Below, piece after piece: positions 1 to 8,741 of a stretch of 64,000 nucleotides of DNA. How positions within the stretch are numbered: the first letter of the stretch is position 1; each line of letters begins with the position of its first letter. Under the pieces are notes generated by a model that was given only the letters and a program-made list of their open reading frames with translations, was not told the origin of the DNA and did not search any database. A program made the position numbers and the translations under genes. The DNA is from Martelella mediterranea (GTDB lineage Bacteria > Pseudomonadota > Alphaproteobacteria > Rhizobiales > Rhizobiaceae). The stretch is from assembly GCA_003001975.1 (NCBI GenBank), contig PVUG01000009.1, forward strand, positions 156,847 to 220,846, in the 5' to 3' direction.

Positions 1-1304
1 TGCCGCAGGGCGTCGGCGCCGGCATCCAGACCGTTTCGACCTTCATTCCGGTGATCGGTTTTCTGTTCCTGTTCCTGACGCTTTTGGAAGACTCCGGCTA
101 TATGGCCCGCGCCGCCTTTGTCATGGACCGGTCGATGCGCACCATCGGCCTGCCCGGCAAATCCTTCATTCCGATGGTGCTCGGCTTCGGCTGTTCTGTG
201 CCGGCCGTGATGGCGACACGCACGCTCGACAATCGCCGCGACCGGATCATGACGGTGATGATGGCGCCGTTCATGTCCTGCGGCGCACGGCTCCCGGTCT
301 ATGCGCTGTTTGCCGCCGCGTTCTTTCCCGTCGGCGGGCAGAATGTCGTCTTCGCGCTTTACCTGATCGGCATTCTGGCAGCCGTTGCCACCGGACTGCT
401 TTTGAAGAACACGCTGCTGCGCGGTCCGGTTTCACCCTTCATCATGGAACTGCCGCCCTATCACATCCCGACATTCAAAAGCCTCGTCAGAACGACATGG
501 GACAGGCTGAAAGCCTTCATGTTCAAGGCCGGCAAGGTCATCATCGCCGTTGTCGTGGTACTGGGTTTCCTGAACTCGCTGGGCACCGACGGCTCCTTCG
601 GCAATGACGATACGGATGCCTCGGTGCTGTCGGCGATCGGTCGCAGCATTACGCCCGTTGTCGAGCCGATGGGCATTCACGAAGACAACTGGCCGGCAAC
701 CGTGGGCCTGTTCACCGGCATCTTTGCCAAGGAGGCAGTGGTCGGCACGCTGAATGCGCTTTACGGCCAGATCGCCGCAGACGAGGCCGTCGGCGGAGAA
801 GCGGAAGAACCGTTCAGCGTCACCGCCGGCATCAGCGAGGCGTTCGCCACCATTCCCGCCAATCTGGTTGATGCGGCGGCCAGCCTCGCCGATCCCCTCG
901 GCATCGGCGTTGGCGACATCGCCGATCAGACGGTCGCGGCAGAAGAACAGGGCGTTTCGACCGGCATCTTCGGCGCCATGGCAGCACGTTTCGACGGCCG
1001 GATCGGGGCATTCGCCTATCTTCTGGCGATCCTGCTCTATATGCCCTGCGTGGCCGCAACGGCCGCCATCTGGCGCGAAACCGGCACCGCCTGGACGCTG
1101 TTCGCATCCACCTGGACCACCGGCCTTGCCTATGGAACCGCCGTACTGGTCTATCAGCTTGGCACATTAGCCGCCCACCCCGCTGCGTCCGTCGCATGGA
1201 CCGCCGTTATCCTTGGCCTTTTCGCCATCGTGATCGCGGCAATGCGGCTCCTGTCCGGCACGAAAACGACCGTTGCGGGCAATTCACACAGCGCAGCAGC
1301 ATAA
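1..1304 (+). CDS. feoB: Ferrous iron transporter FeoB, C-terminal part (5' end outside window)
   Basis: C-terminal membrane part of the GTP-dependent ferrous iron permease of the inner membrane. The frame is open from base 3 (PQGVGAGIQTV then FIPVIGFLFLFL), so the gene starts upstream of the window. Visible are the family segment EDSGYMARAAFVMDR and the first Gate motif with the conserved Cys (MVLGFGCSVPAV), then a second Gate-like segment (MAPFMSCGARLPVYALF) and several hydrophobic helices. The G domain is not in the window. FeoC follows after 18 bp, so the two are one operon. The GTG at 51 is only an internal codon. Iron or Irr/RirA regulation is likely for the family but the promoter is not visible. 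Confidence 0.96.
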   Translation, partial: PQGVGAGIQTVSTFIPVIGFLFLFLTLLEDSGYMARAAFVMDRSMRTIGLPGKSFIPMVLGFGCSVPAVMATRTLDNRRDRIMTVMMAPFMSCGARLPVYALFAAAFFPVGGQNVVFALYLIGILAAVATGLLLKNTLLRGPVSPFIMELPPYHIPTFKSLVRTTWDRLKAFMFKAGKVIIAVVVVLGFLNSLGTDGSFGNDDTDASVLSAIGRSITPVVEPMGIHEDNWPATVGLFTGIFAKEAVVGTLNALYGQIAADEAVGGEAEEPFSVTAGISEAFATIPANLVDAAASLADPLGIGVGDIADQTVAAEEQGVSTGIFGAMAARFDGRIGAFAYLLAILLYMPCVAATAAIWRETGTAWTLFASTWTTGLAYGTAVLVYQLGTLAAHPAASVAWTAVILGLFAIVIAAMRLLSGTKTTVAGNSHSAAA

Positions 1305-1322
1305 GGAACAAGGAGCGCAGAT

Positions 1323-1595
1323 ATGCTTCTCTCGGATATTCGTCATCACCTGACCGAAAACCGGATCGCATCCGTTCAGGAGCTTTCCAATCGCTTCGAT
1401 ACCGACATTGAAGCGGTGGAGGACATCATGGCCGTTCTTGAACGCAAGGGCTCCGTCCGGTTGTTGTCGGACGCGCCTCCGGCCTGCGCGAGCGATGGCT
1501 GCAGTTGCGGCTGCGGCTGTTCGTCATCAGCGCAGAAAAGCGCCGAGATCTATGAATGGATCGGCAGGTCGAAACGGGACCGGCAGACCAGTTGA
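1323..1595 (+). CDS. feoC: FeoC-like winged-helix protein with C-terminal cysteine cluster
   Basis: 90-residue partner of FeoB. Residues 1-48 form a winged-helix-like domain (LLSDIRHHL, VQELSNRFD, VEDIMAVLERKGSVRLL). This is followed by a Cys-rich stretch with Cys at about 55, 60, 62, 64 and 66 (CSCGCGC), the arrangement expected for an iron-sulfur or metal-sensing FeoC. The family is thought to stabilise FeoB or tune its activity in response to oxygen or iron. ATG at 1323 follows AAGGAGC after a suitable gap, 18 bp behind feoB. The last gene of the feo operon; a hairpin terminator follows. Confidence 0.85.
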   Translation: MLLSDIRHHLTENRIASVQELSNRFDTDIEAVEDIMAVLERKGSVRLLSDAPPACASDGCSCGCGCSSSAQKSAEIYEWIGRSKRDRQTS

Positions 1596-1638
1596 AGGCT
1601 CCCGGCGGCAGCTGTACGACAAGGCTTTGAAGATGGCC

Positions 1639-1665
1639 GGCCGGGCGCATCCCGGCCACCTTTTA
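1639..1665 (+). terminator. Rho-independent terminator after feoC
   Basis: Stem GGCCGGG (1639-1645), loop CGCAT, stem CCCGGCC (1651-1657), followed by ACCTTTTAT. It is placed to end the feo operon before the convergent putP gene. Confidence 0.6.
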
Positions 1666-1745
1666 TCCACCGATGTGACAACACCATCCTGAGCCCTCCC
1701 CGCCCTGCGGGCGGAAAGGGGATCCCGGCAGACCTGTCGCCGGTT

Positions 1746-3239
1746 TTATTCGGCGGCAGGTTCGAGCGGACGGAACTCATCCTTGGTGGGCGTTGCCAGG
1801 CTCACCGCCCAGATGGCAATGAAGGCGATGATAAAGCCCGGAATGATCTCGTAGACGCCGGGACCGCCCATGAAACTCTGGTTCCAGCCAAGCGCAATCC
1901 AGGCGATCACCGTCACCGCGCCGGCAATGAGGCCCGCAACGGCACCGGCACCCGACATGCCCCGCCAAGTGAGCGACAGGATGATCAGCGGGCCGAAGGC
2001 TGCGCCGAAACCGGCCCAGGCATTGGAAACGAGGCCAAGCACCTTGGAATCCGGGTTCCAGCCGATGATGCCGGCAACGATGGCAACCACCAGAACGAAC
2101 AAACGGCCGATATTGACCATTTCCCGCTCGCTGGCATGGCGACGCAGGAACAGGCGATAGAAATCCTCCGTGAGAGAGGACGAGGCGACCAGAAGCTGGC
2201 TCGAAATCGTGCTCATGATCGCCGCCAGCAGGGCCGCCAGCAGAAAACCGGTGACCAGTGGAATGAACAACTGGTTGGCGAGAATGATGAAGATGGTTTC
2301 CGGGTCGGCAATGTCGATATTGTTGCCGACCACATAGGAGCGGCCGAAAATGCCGAGCCCGACAGCACCGGCAAGCGAAATGATCATCCATGCCATGCCG
2401 ATATTGCGCGCCTTCGGCACATCCGCCACCGAGCGCACTGCCATGAAGCGGACGATGATGTGCGGCTGGCCGAAATAGCCAAGCCCCCAGGCGACCGCCG
2501 AGAGGAAGCCGATCACGGTCAGCCCGTGGAACATCGACAGGAAATTGGGATCGACGCTCATCATCCTGGCTTCCGATACGCCGAGGCCGCCGGCCTTGTA
2601 GACGACGACGAGCGGCATGATCACCAGCGCCAACATCATGATGCAGCCCTGGACGAAATCGGTGAGGCTGACGGCGAGGAAGCCGCCGATCAGCGTATAG
2701 ACCAGCACGATACCCATCGTCAGGACGATACCGGTCTGGTAGGCGGAAAGATTGCCGATGTGGATGAGGTCGGGAAAGGCGGTGTCGAACAGCTTGCCGC
2801 CGGCCACAAGGCCCGAACCGGTGTAGACGGCGAAGAAGACAACGATCACAATCGCGGAGACACTTCTGAGCGCCATCGCCTTGCTCGGAAAGCGTTTCGA
2901 CAGAAATTCCGGAATCGTCAGGCTGTTGTCATAGCGTTCGGTCTGTTCGCGCAGCCGCGGGGCGACGATGATCCAGTTGAGAAAGGCGCCGACGACGAGG
3001 CCGATACCGATCCAGCTTTGCGTCAGGCCGGAGACGAACAGCGCGCCGGGCAGCCCCATCAGCAGCCAGCCGCTCATGTCGGACGCGCCGGCGGAAAGGG
3101 CGGCAACGGCCGGCGAAAGCTGACGCCCGCCGAGCATATATTCTTCCGAATTGGACGTGGATTTGCGCCAGGCATAAATGCCGATGGCAATCATCAAGAC
3201 AAAATATAGTGTCAGACTGACAGTGACGCCGAAGCTCAT
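1746..3239 (-). CDS. putP: Sodium/proline symporter, PutP type (SSS family)
   Basis: 497-residue inner-membrane secondary transporter of the sodium:solute symporter family, close in length to E. coli PutP. About 13 hydrophobic helices are visible. The segment GASDMSGWLLMGLPGALF near residues 51-68 is characteristic of PutP, and QSWIGIGLVVGAFLNWIIVAPRLR, FGQPHIIVRFMA and ISSQLLVASSSLTEDFYR follow as in the family. Expected role: sodium-coupled uptake of L-proline for catabolism or osmoprotection; the substrate is inferred from family similarity. Monocistronic, convergent with feoC. ATG at 3239 is preceded by GGAGGGAT. Confidence 0.9.
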   Translation of the reverse strand: MSFGVTVSLTLYFVLMIAIGIYAWRKSTSNSEEYMLGGRQLSPAVAALSAGASDMSGWLLMGLPGALFVSGLTQSWIGIGLVVGAFLNWIIVAPRLREQTERYDNSLTIPEFLSKRFPSKAMALRSVSAIVIVVFFAVYTGSGLVAGGKLFDTAFPDLIHIGNLSAYQTGIVLTMGIVLVYTLIGGFLAVSLTDFVQGCIMMLALVIMPLVVVYKAGGLGVSEARMMSVDPNFLSMFHGLTVIGFLSAVAWGLGYFGQPHIIVRFMAVRSVADVPKARNIGMAWMIISLAGAVGLGIFGRSYVVGNNIDIADPETIFIILANQLFIPLVTGFLLAALLAAIMSTISSQLLVASSSLTEDFYRLFLRRHASEREMVNIGRLFVLVVAIVAGIIGWNPDSKVLGLVSNAWAGFGAAFGPLIILSLTWRGMSGAGAVAGLIAGAVTVIAWIALGWNQSFMGGPGVYEIIPGFIIAFIAIWAVSLATPTKDEFRPLEPAAE

Positions 3240-3596
3240 GACAGATCCCTCCGTTTGCGACCTTGTTCCTCAGGGAGGAAATCGCGAGAGCTTTCTGCCA
3301 TCGCGCCTTCCGTTTTCCGGGGAGTTGCCGTTTCCGGAAGGCCCTTCACGGCCGATACGACCGTGACGGAACAACAATCCGGCTAAACAGGCACGTCGAA
3401 CAACTCCGCGTGAACGGATCGCAGCTTTTGCGCGAGTCAGTTTCGCCGCCCACACCTTGAGTGTAACACTTTGATGAAAGTGGCGGCAAGTCGTCTGAAA
3501 AATGTCAAAATTGTGGCGGGCAGGACCGGGCGAACACCGGTGCGGTGCACGGTCAACCGGTAAGCGGGCAAGCCGGAGCGCGGGCAGCCGACGCCC
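3240..3596. other. Intergenic region upstream of putP
   Basis: 357 bp between the putP start and the end of the small membrane protein gene, both read leftwards. It must hold the putP promoter. I see no convincing gene, hairpin terminator or known operator; short open frames here are incidental. Confidence 0.5.
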
Positions 3597-3791
3597 TCAG
3601 GGCGTATCCGGTTTCTTGACGTAATATTCGCCGGTCGCCGGATCCTTGACCAGCGTACCGGAGGCACCGTTCTTCTGCTCGGCGCGCTTCTGTTCGCCGC
3701 GCGCCGTCACGGCTTCCGCGTCGTTGATGAACTTGCGGTAGAGCATGTAGCCGCCGCCTGCGATGGCGGCGAGAACCATAAACCGTCCCAT
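3597..3791 (-). CDS. Small predicted membrane protein downstream of sppA
   Basis: 64 residues starting MGRFMVLAAIAGGGYMLYRKF: one N-terminal membrane segment of about 15 residues, then a charged region (TARGEQKRAEQK) and a C-terminal DPATGEYYVKKPD tail. ATG at 3791 has a strong ribosome site (GAGGAGG about 5 nt upstream) and lies 10 bp after the sppA stop, so it is probably co-transcribed with sppA. A longer frame back to 3908 would overlap sppA and lacks a ribosome site. Not recognised beyond this; single-pass anchoring and an accessory role to SppA are guesses. Confidence 0.6.
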   Translation of the reverse strand: MGRFMVLAAIAGGGYMLYRKFINDAEAVTARGEQKRAEQKNGASGTLVKDPATGEYYVKKPDTP

Positions 3792-3801
3792 GCCGGCCTC
3801 C

Positions 3802-4668
3802 TCACAATCCGTAACGCGCCCATAATGCGCGCTCTTCTGCCGTTTCGGCAAGCCCGGCGGCAAAACCGGATGCCATTTCCGGCCCCGAGAAACCGCCGGC
3901 GGCGACACCGGGCTTGGCCCGGCCGAGCAAACCGGTCGGCGCGGAAACGAGCTTCAGTTCCACCTTGTCGCCATAGCGGCTCTTCAGCGTCGAGCGGATT
4001 TCACCGATACCGTCGACAAGGCCGAGTTCGACACCGGAAATCCCGCTCCAGAACAGGCCCGAAAACAGGTCCGGGTTATCCGCCAGCTTGGCGCCGCGCC
4101 GTTCCTTCACCATCTGGATGAAGACCTGGTGAATTTCGCCCTGCAGGTCTTTCAGGAAGGCGATGTCCCTTTCCTTTTCGGGCTGGAACGGATCGAGCAT
4201 CACCTTGTTCTCGCCGGCGGTATAGACGCGCCGCTCGACACCGAGCTTTTCGATCAGCCCGGTAAAGCCGAAACCGCCGGAGACAACGCCGATGGAGCCG
4301 ACAATCGAGGTCGGATCGACGAAAATCTCGTCACCGGCAAGTGCGATCATGTAGCCGCCGGAGGCTGCAACATCCTCGACGAAGATCAGCACCGGCTTGT
4401 TCTTCTCTTCCGCAAGCGCGCGGATGCGCTGGAAGATCATCCGCGACTGGACCGGAGAGCCGCCCGGCGAATTGAGCGAGAGCGCTACGCACGGGCTTGC
4501 CTTCATCGAGAACGCCTTGTCGAGCGCTGCGGAAACGGAGGCGAGGCTGAGGCTGCGCCGCCCCGGCGAACCGCCGGCCATGATCGCCCCGGAAAGCTTC
4601 ACGACTGGAATGATCGTCCTGTCCTTGCGGAACTTCTTCGGGATCAGCCCGGCGACCAGCTTTTTCAT
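3802..4668 (-). CDS. sppA: Signal peptide peptidase SppA, S49 family
   Basis: 288-residue half-length SppA that degrades cleaved signal peptides at the inner membrane. Conserved blocks: ALSLNSPGGSPVQS (about 62-75), DVAASGGYMIA with the nucleophile Ser103, and TAGENKVMLDPF with the general-base Lys155. The Ser-Lys spacing of 52 residues equals that of Bacillus SppA. Later comes LVDGIGEI. There is no clear N-terminal membrane helix, only a weakly hydrophobic start, which is common in rhizobial versions. The neighbouring small membrane gene follows in the same direction. Confidence 0.92.
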   Translation of the reverse strand: MKKLVAGLIPKKFRKDRTIIPVVKLSGAIMAGGSPGRRSLSLASVSAALDKAFSMKASPCVALSLNSPGGSPVQSRMIFQRIRALAEEKNKPVLIFVEDVAASGGYMIALAGDEIFVDPTSIVGSIGVVSGGFGFTGLIEKLGVERRVYTAGENKVMLDPFQPEKERDIAFLKDLQGEIHQVFIQMVKERRGAKLADNPDLFSGLFWSGISGVELGLVDGIGEIRSTLKSRYGDKVELKLVSAPTGLLGRAKPGVAAGGFSGPEMASGFAAGLAETAEERALWARYGL

Positions 4669-4736
4669 CCTGTCCTCACCTCAATCAAGCGTTTCTGAGC
4701 ATGTATGCGCAGCCTCGCCAAAGACAAGAGCGGGAC

Positions 4737-5537
4737 CTAAAGATTTGCCGGCCGTGCCGCGGCGCTGCGCGGATAGGATGCACGGCCATTGTTCAGATCG
4801 TCGACACGCGGCAGAAAGGCGTGACCATCTGGCCCGTGCATGACCAGCGGCGCCCGCAGCGCAAGCCGCGCGCGCGAGCCCTTGACCGCGCTTGCCAGTA
4901 TCCGAAAGGCGTCCTCGCCCTCGCGGGCATGAACCGGCGTGATCTCGAGGCCGCCGAATCGGTTGCCGCAGGCTGCAATAATGGCGCCGATCGATTCCGG
5001 CCTGGCAATCAGCGACATCTGCCCCCCGGGTTTCAGGATGGCCCCGGCCGTGCGGATCCAGTTTTCAAAAAGCCCTTCCGCCATCGCGTGAGCTACACCT
5101 TTCAGCGCATCGGGTGTGCGGCGGTCAGCCGCCGCGTTGAACGGCGGGTTCATGATCACGTGATCGAAGCTATCGTCGGTCAGCCCCGCGGCATTGCGGA
5201 GAGCCCCCTTCAGCGTCACATCGGCCTCGTAAACGCAGACCCGTGTGGCAAGCCCGGCATTTTCGCCAAGCGCCAGCGTCTGGCGCGCATAGTCTGCCAT
5301 CTCCGGCGAAATCTCGAACAGGCTCACCGTGACATCGGAAAGCCGTGCGGCAACGGCCAGTCCTGCAGCACCCGCCCCCGCGCCAAGATCGGCAACCTTC
5401 AAGGGCCCGGCTCCATCCACCATCGAGGCCAGCAGCATCGCATCCATGCCCGCCCGGTGGCCGCGCCCCCTGGGTTGCACCAGATGGAAGCGGCCGCGAT
5501 GGAAAGCATCAACGGTTTTCAGCGGTGGCGCGTTCAT
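4737..5537 (-). CDS. TrmN6-like methyltransferase (tRNA1(Val) adenine-N6 type)
   Basis: 266-residue SAM-dependent methyltransferase. It has the N-terminal HLVQPRGRGHRAGMDAMLLASM segment, a SAM-binding VADLGAGAGAAGLAVA motif at about 48-63, and the catalytic NPPFN signature of adenine-N6 methyltransferases at about 129-133. This matches the TrmN6/YfiC group that methylates A37 of tRNA1(Val), though the substrate could be another RNA or protein. The start overlaps the stop of the DUF2007 gene by 4 bp, so the two are translationally coupled; they run divergent from the ispB-type gene. Confidence 0.82.
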   Translation of the reverse strand: MNAPPLKTVDAFHRGRFHLVQPRGRGHRAGMDAMLLASMVDGAGPLKVADLGAGAGAAGLAVAARLSDVTVSLFEISPEMADYARQTLALGENAGLATRVCVYEADVTLKGALRNAAGLTDDSFDHVIMNPPFNAAADRRTPDALKGVAHAMAEGLFENWIRTAGAILKPGGQMSLIARPESIGAIIAACGNRFGGLEITPVHAREGEDAFRILASAVKGSRARLALRAPLVMHGPDGHAFLPRVDDLNNGRASYPRSAAARPANL

Positions 5538-5764
5538 TCCGGCTCAAGCTCCTTGCCAAGCCCCGCCTCTGTCAGGATCACGCGGGCATCGGCCTCACGG
5601 TCCGCATCCACCATCAGCCGGCGCGGCAGCAGCCCGAGCGAGCCTTCCATAACGCTCATCGACCGGTCGGCCACGAAAAAGTGAATACCGGCGTCTTTCA
5701 GAAGGCTCTCGGCGAGGCCCAGAACCACGGCGTCATTGGTCCGCATCAGATTGGTAAGGGCCAT
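5534..5764 (-). CDS. DUF2007 family protein
   Basis: 76 residues starting MALTNLMRTNDAVVLGLAESLLKDAGIHFFVADRSMSV: a small ferredoxin-like fold domain typical of DUF2007 (putative signal-transducing or regulatory domain). ATG at 5764 has GGGAG six bases upstream; the longer frame from 5797 has no ribosome site. The 4-bp overlap with the methyltransferase gene suggests an operon. Molecular function unknown. Confidence 0.8.
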   Translation of the reverse strand: MALTNLMRTNDAVVLGLAESLLKDAGIHFFVADRSMSVMEGSLGLLPRRLMVDADREADARVILTEAGLGKELEPE

Positions 5765-5866
5765 GTGAAACTCCCGATTTTCATTGAAAAGGAACAATTT
5801 GCCCCTTGTCGCTCCTGCCGCCGCTCCCTATTGTCGGCAAACAGGTTTCAACAGGAGCGAGCTGCT

Positions 5867-6883
5867 TTGAGCGCCGTTACATCGCTAGCACAAGAGAACA
5901 AACCATCCGGCTCGGTCAAGCCCATCGTGGACCTGACCGCGGCAGACATGGAGCGCGTCAACAAGCTTATCCTGTCAAAGGCCGGTTCCGATGTCGAGAT
6001 GATACCGGAAGTTGCCAACCACCTGATTTCGTCGGGCGGAAAACGCCTTCGCCCGATGCTGACGCTGGCAGCGGCCGGCATGTTCGGCTATCGCGGCGAA
6101 TATCACGTCTATCTCGCTACCAGCGTCGAGTTCATGCACACCGCCACCCTGCTGCATGACGATGTCGTTGACGAAAGCGACATGCGGCGCGGCAAGTCGA
6201 GTGCGCGGATGATCTGGGGCAACCAGGCCAGCGTTCTGGTCGGGGATTTCCTGCTGGGTCAGGCTTTCCGAATGATGGTGGAAACCGGCTCCATGGAAGC
6301 GCTGAAGGTGCTTTCCAACGCCGCCGCCGTGATCGCCGAAGGCGAAGTGCTGCAGCTTTCCGTCGCCAAGAAGATGGAGACCACGGAGGCCGATTACATC
6401 GCCGTCATCCGCGGAAAGACGGCCGAACTTTTTGCCGCCGCCGCCGAAGTCGGCCCGATCATCGCCGGTGCATCCGAGGCCGAACGCACGGCGCTGCGCG
6501 ACTACGGCATGGCGCTTGGCCTTGCCTTCCAGCTTGTCGACGATGTGCTCGACTATGGCGGCTCCAGCGCCGATCTCGGCAAGAATGTCGGCGACGATTT
6601 CCGCGAAGGCAAGATCACCATGCCGGTGATCCTCGCCTATCAGCGCGGCAACGACATCGAAAAGGCGTTCTGGCGCAAGGCGATGGAAGACGGCGTCAAT
6701 GACGATGCCGCGCTCGAAAAGGCCCGCACGCTGATCACCCGGCACGACGCGCTTGCCGATTCCATTGCCCGGGCCCTTGCCTATGGCGAGGCAGCACGCG
6801 CGGCCCTCGCGCCGCTGCCCATGTCGGCCGGCAGGCACGCCCTTGAAGAAGTGATCGATTACTGCATCGCCCGCATCAGTTGA
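5867..6883 (+). CDS. ispB: Octaprenyl (long-chain) diphosphate synthase
   Basis: 338 residues. Makes the polyprenyl side chain of ubiquinone by adding isopentenyl diphosphate units to farnesyl diphosphate. First Asp-rich motif LLHDDVVDESD at about 95-105, second FQLVDDVLDYGG, plus GGKRLRPML near 58-65. No in-frame ATG gives a full-length start. A TTG at 5867 preceded by AGGAG nine bases upstream gives LSAVTSLAQE..., matching the N-terminal length of rhizobial homologues, so I chose it. Divergent from the DUF2007/methyltransferase pair, with about 100 bp of shared promoter DNA. Confidence 0.92.
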   Translation: MSAVTSLAQENKPSGSVKPIVDLTAADMERVNKLILSKAGSDVEMIPEVANHLISSGGKRLRPMLTLAAAGMFGYRGEYHVYLATSVEFMHTATLLHDDVVDESDMRRGKSSARMIWGNQASVLVGDFLLGQAFRMMVETGSMEALKVLSNAAAVIAEGEVLQLSVAKKMETTEADYIAVIRGKTAELFAAAAEVGPIIAGASEAERTALRDYGMALGLAFQLVDDVLDYGGSSADLGKNVGDDFREGKITMPVILAYQRGNDIEKAFWRKAMEDGVNDDAALEKARTLITRHDALADSIARALAYGEAARAALAPLPMSAGRHALEEVIDYCIARIS

Positions 6884-6938
6884 CGGCAGTGGCGGATCCA
6901 CCCGTCCGGGAAACCGATCCGCCGATGAAAGGTTCTGG

Positions 6939-8741
6939 ATGACAAACACGCTCCCGATGACACGGTTTCTGAGGAATGCGGCACTGGCAGCAACGCTGAT
7001 GCTGCCCCTTCCGGCTTTGGCCCAGACCGATGACGGCAACGACGCGGCCATGGAAGCGGTGACGGCGGAAAGCTTCCCCGGCGCTCTTCTGGCGGGCCAG
7101 TCTGCCGCCTTCGACAACGACCTCGACCGCGCGATCGCCTATTTCCGCAGGGCCCTGCAATACCGCCCGAATGATACGGGAACCAATAACCAGCTTTTCA
7201 TCGCCCTGATCTTCAACGGCGATCTCGAAAGCGCCGCAACCCAGGCCGAAAACACCACGGATGAGCCGCAGCTCGTTCCGCTGCGCGATCTGTCGCTGGC
7301 GCTGACGGCCATGTCCCGCAAGGATTATGACGACGCCCTTGCCCGGCTCGACGCATTCGGCGGCAGCGCGCTGGACGAACTGGTTGCCGAGCTGCTCAAG
7401 GCCTGGGCACTGACCGGCAAGGACGAACCGGACGCGGCGCTGGCCGATATCGACGCGCTCGAGGGTCCGCCGTGGTTCAACCTCTTCAAGAATTACAACG
7501 CCGGCGCGATTGCAGCCCTTTCCGGCGACACGGCCAGGGCCCGCACCTATTTCAACGCCGCGCTCGCTGATCGCGAAGGCGGCATGACCGCGCCCGACAC
7601 CATGTTGAAAACGGTGATCGGCCTTGCCGCAATCGAACAGCAGGCCGGCAATACCCGCAAGGCGCTGGACACCGTATCGGTTGCCGAGACCTACGGCCTC
7701 AACAGCGCCGTACTCGATCCGATCCGTGAGCGGATCGAGGCCGGAGCGCCGGTCGAGGGGTTGCCGCAGTCGACGTCTGCCGGTGCGGCCGGGGTGCTGT
7801 TCCAGGTCGCCGCGGCCCTTAATCAGGGCACCTCCGACGATATCGTTTCGCTTTACCTCGCCCTTTCCGACGCCCTTTCACCCGAAGAGCCGGATGTGCT
7901 TTACCTGCGCGGCGTGGTGGCAGCGGCCAACAACAAACCGGAACGGGCGCTGGCCTATTTCTCCCGCATTCCCGAAGACGCGATCCAGTACCGGCTTGCC
8001 GAGCTGCAGCAGGGGCTTGCCCTTGCAGAGCTTGAACGGACCGATGAAGCGATCGATATGTTTTACGCGCTGATCGAAGACGCGCCCGATGACCGGCGCG
8101 GCTATCTGGCGCTTTCCAGCGTTCTGTCCGCCGAGAAGCGGTTTGCGGAAATGGCCGATGTGCTCGACCGCGCGGCAGACCGGATCGGTGCGGTGGCAGC
8201 GCCTGAGGACTGGAGTGTTTTCTATCGGCGCGGCATTGCCTATGAACGGCTGAAGGAATGGGACAAGGCCGAGCCGAATTTCCTGCGCGCGCTTGAGCTT
8301 TACCCCAACCAGCCACAGGTTCTGAACTATCTCGGCTATTCCTGGATCGATCAGGGCATGAACCTCGAAAAGGGCCTGGACCTGATCAATCAGGCCGTCG
8401 ATCAACGCCCCGATGATGGCTATATCGTCGATTCGCTCGGCTGGGCCTATTACAGGCTCGGCCGCTACGAAGACGCCATGCGCGAGCTGGAGCGGGCCGT
8501 TTCGCTGGATACCGGCGATCCTACGATCAACGACCATCTCGGCGATGCCTACTGGCAGATGGGCCGCAAGCTCGAAGCGATCTATCAGTGGAACAAGGCG
8601 CTTGCCAGCGAACCGGAAGAGGATCTCGTTCCCGCAATCAGGGAAAAGATCGCCCACGGCCTTGTCGCCAACGATGAAAATGTCGCCAATCCGCTGGCCA
8701 AGTCGCCCGAGGGAGACGGCGATACCGTCAAGACACCGTGA
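6939..8741 (+). CDS. Exported tetratricopeptide repeat protein
   Basis: 600 residues. An N-terminal signal peptide (RNAALAATLMLPLPALAQ, cleavage near residue 29) targets it to the periplasm, perhaps as a peripheral membrane protein. The mature part is built of TPR-like helical repeats; clear ones include AIAYFRRALQYRPND, WDKAEPNFLRALELYPNQPQVLNYLGYSWIDQG and YEDAMRELERAVSLDTGDPTINDHLGDAYWQMG. It is probably a scaffold for protein interactions. Its stop overlaps the ispE start, so expression is coupled with isoprenoid genes. No enzymatic function can be assigned. Confidence 0.85.
   Translation: MTNTLPMTRFLRNAALAATLMLPLPALAQTDDGNDAAMEAVTAESFPGALLAGQSAAFDNDLDRAIAYFRRALQYRPNDTGTNNQLFIALIFNGDLESAATQAENTTDEPQLVPLRDLSLALTAMSRKDYDDALARLDAFGGSALDELVAELLKAWALTGKDEPDAALADIDALEGPPWFNLFKNYNAGAIAALSGDTARARTYFNAALADREGGMTAPDTMLKTVIGLAAIEQQAGNTRKALDTVSVAETYGLNSAVLDPIRERIEAGAPVEGLPQSTSAGAAGVLFQVAAALNQGTSDDIVSLYLALSDALSPEEPDVLYLRGVVAAANNKPERALAYFSRIPEDAIQYRLAELQQGLALAELERTDEAIDMFYALIEDAPDDRRGYLALSSVLSAEKRFAEMADVLDRAADRIGAVAAPEDWSVFYRRGIAYERLKEWDKAEPNFLRALELYPNQPQVLNYLGYSWIDQGMNLEKGLDLINQAVDQRPDDGYIVDSLGWAYYRLGRYEDAMRELERAVSLDTGDPTINDHLGDAYWQMGRKLEAIYQWNKALASEPEEDLVPAIREKIAHGLVANDENVANPLAKSPEGDGDTVKTP

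Noticed and set aside
2136..3209. 357-codon plus-strand frame opposite putP
   Set aside because: Shadow of putP, His/Asp/Arg-rich nonsense product, no ribosome site.
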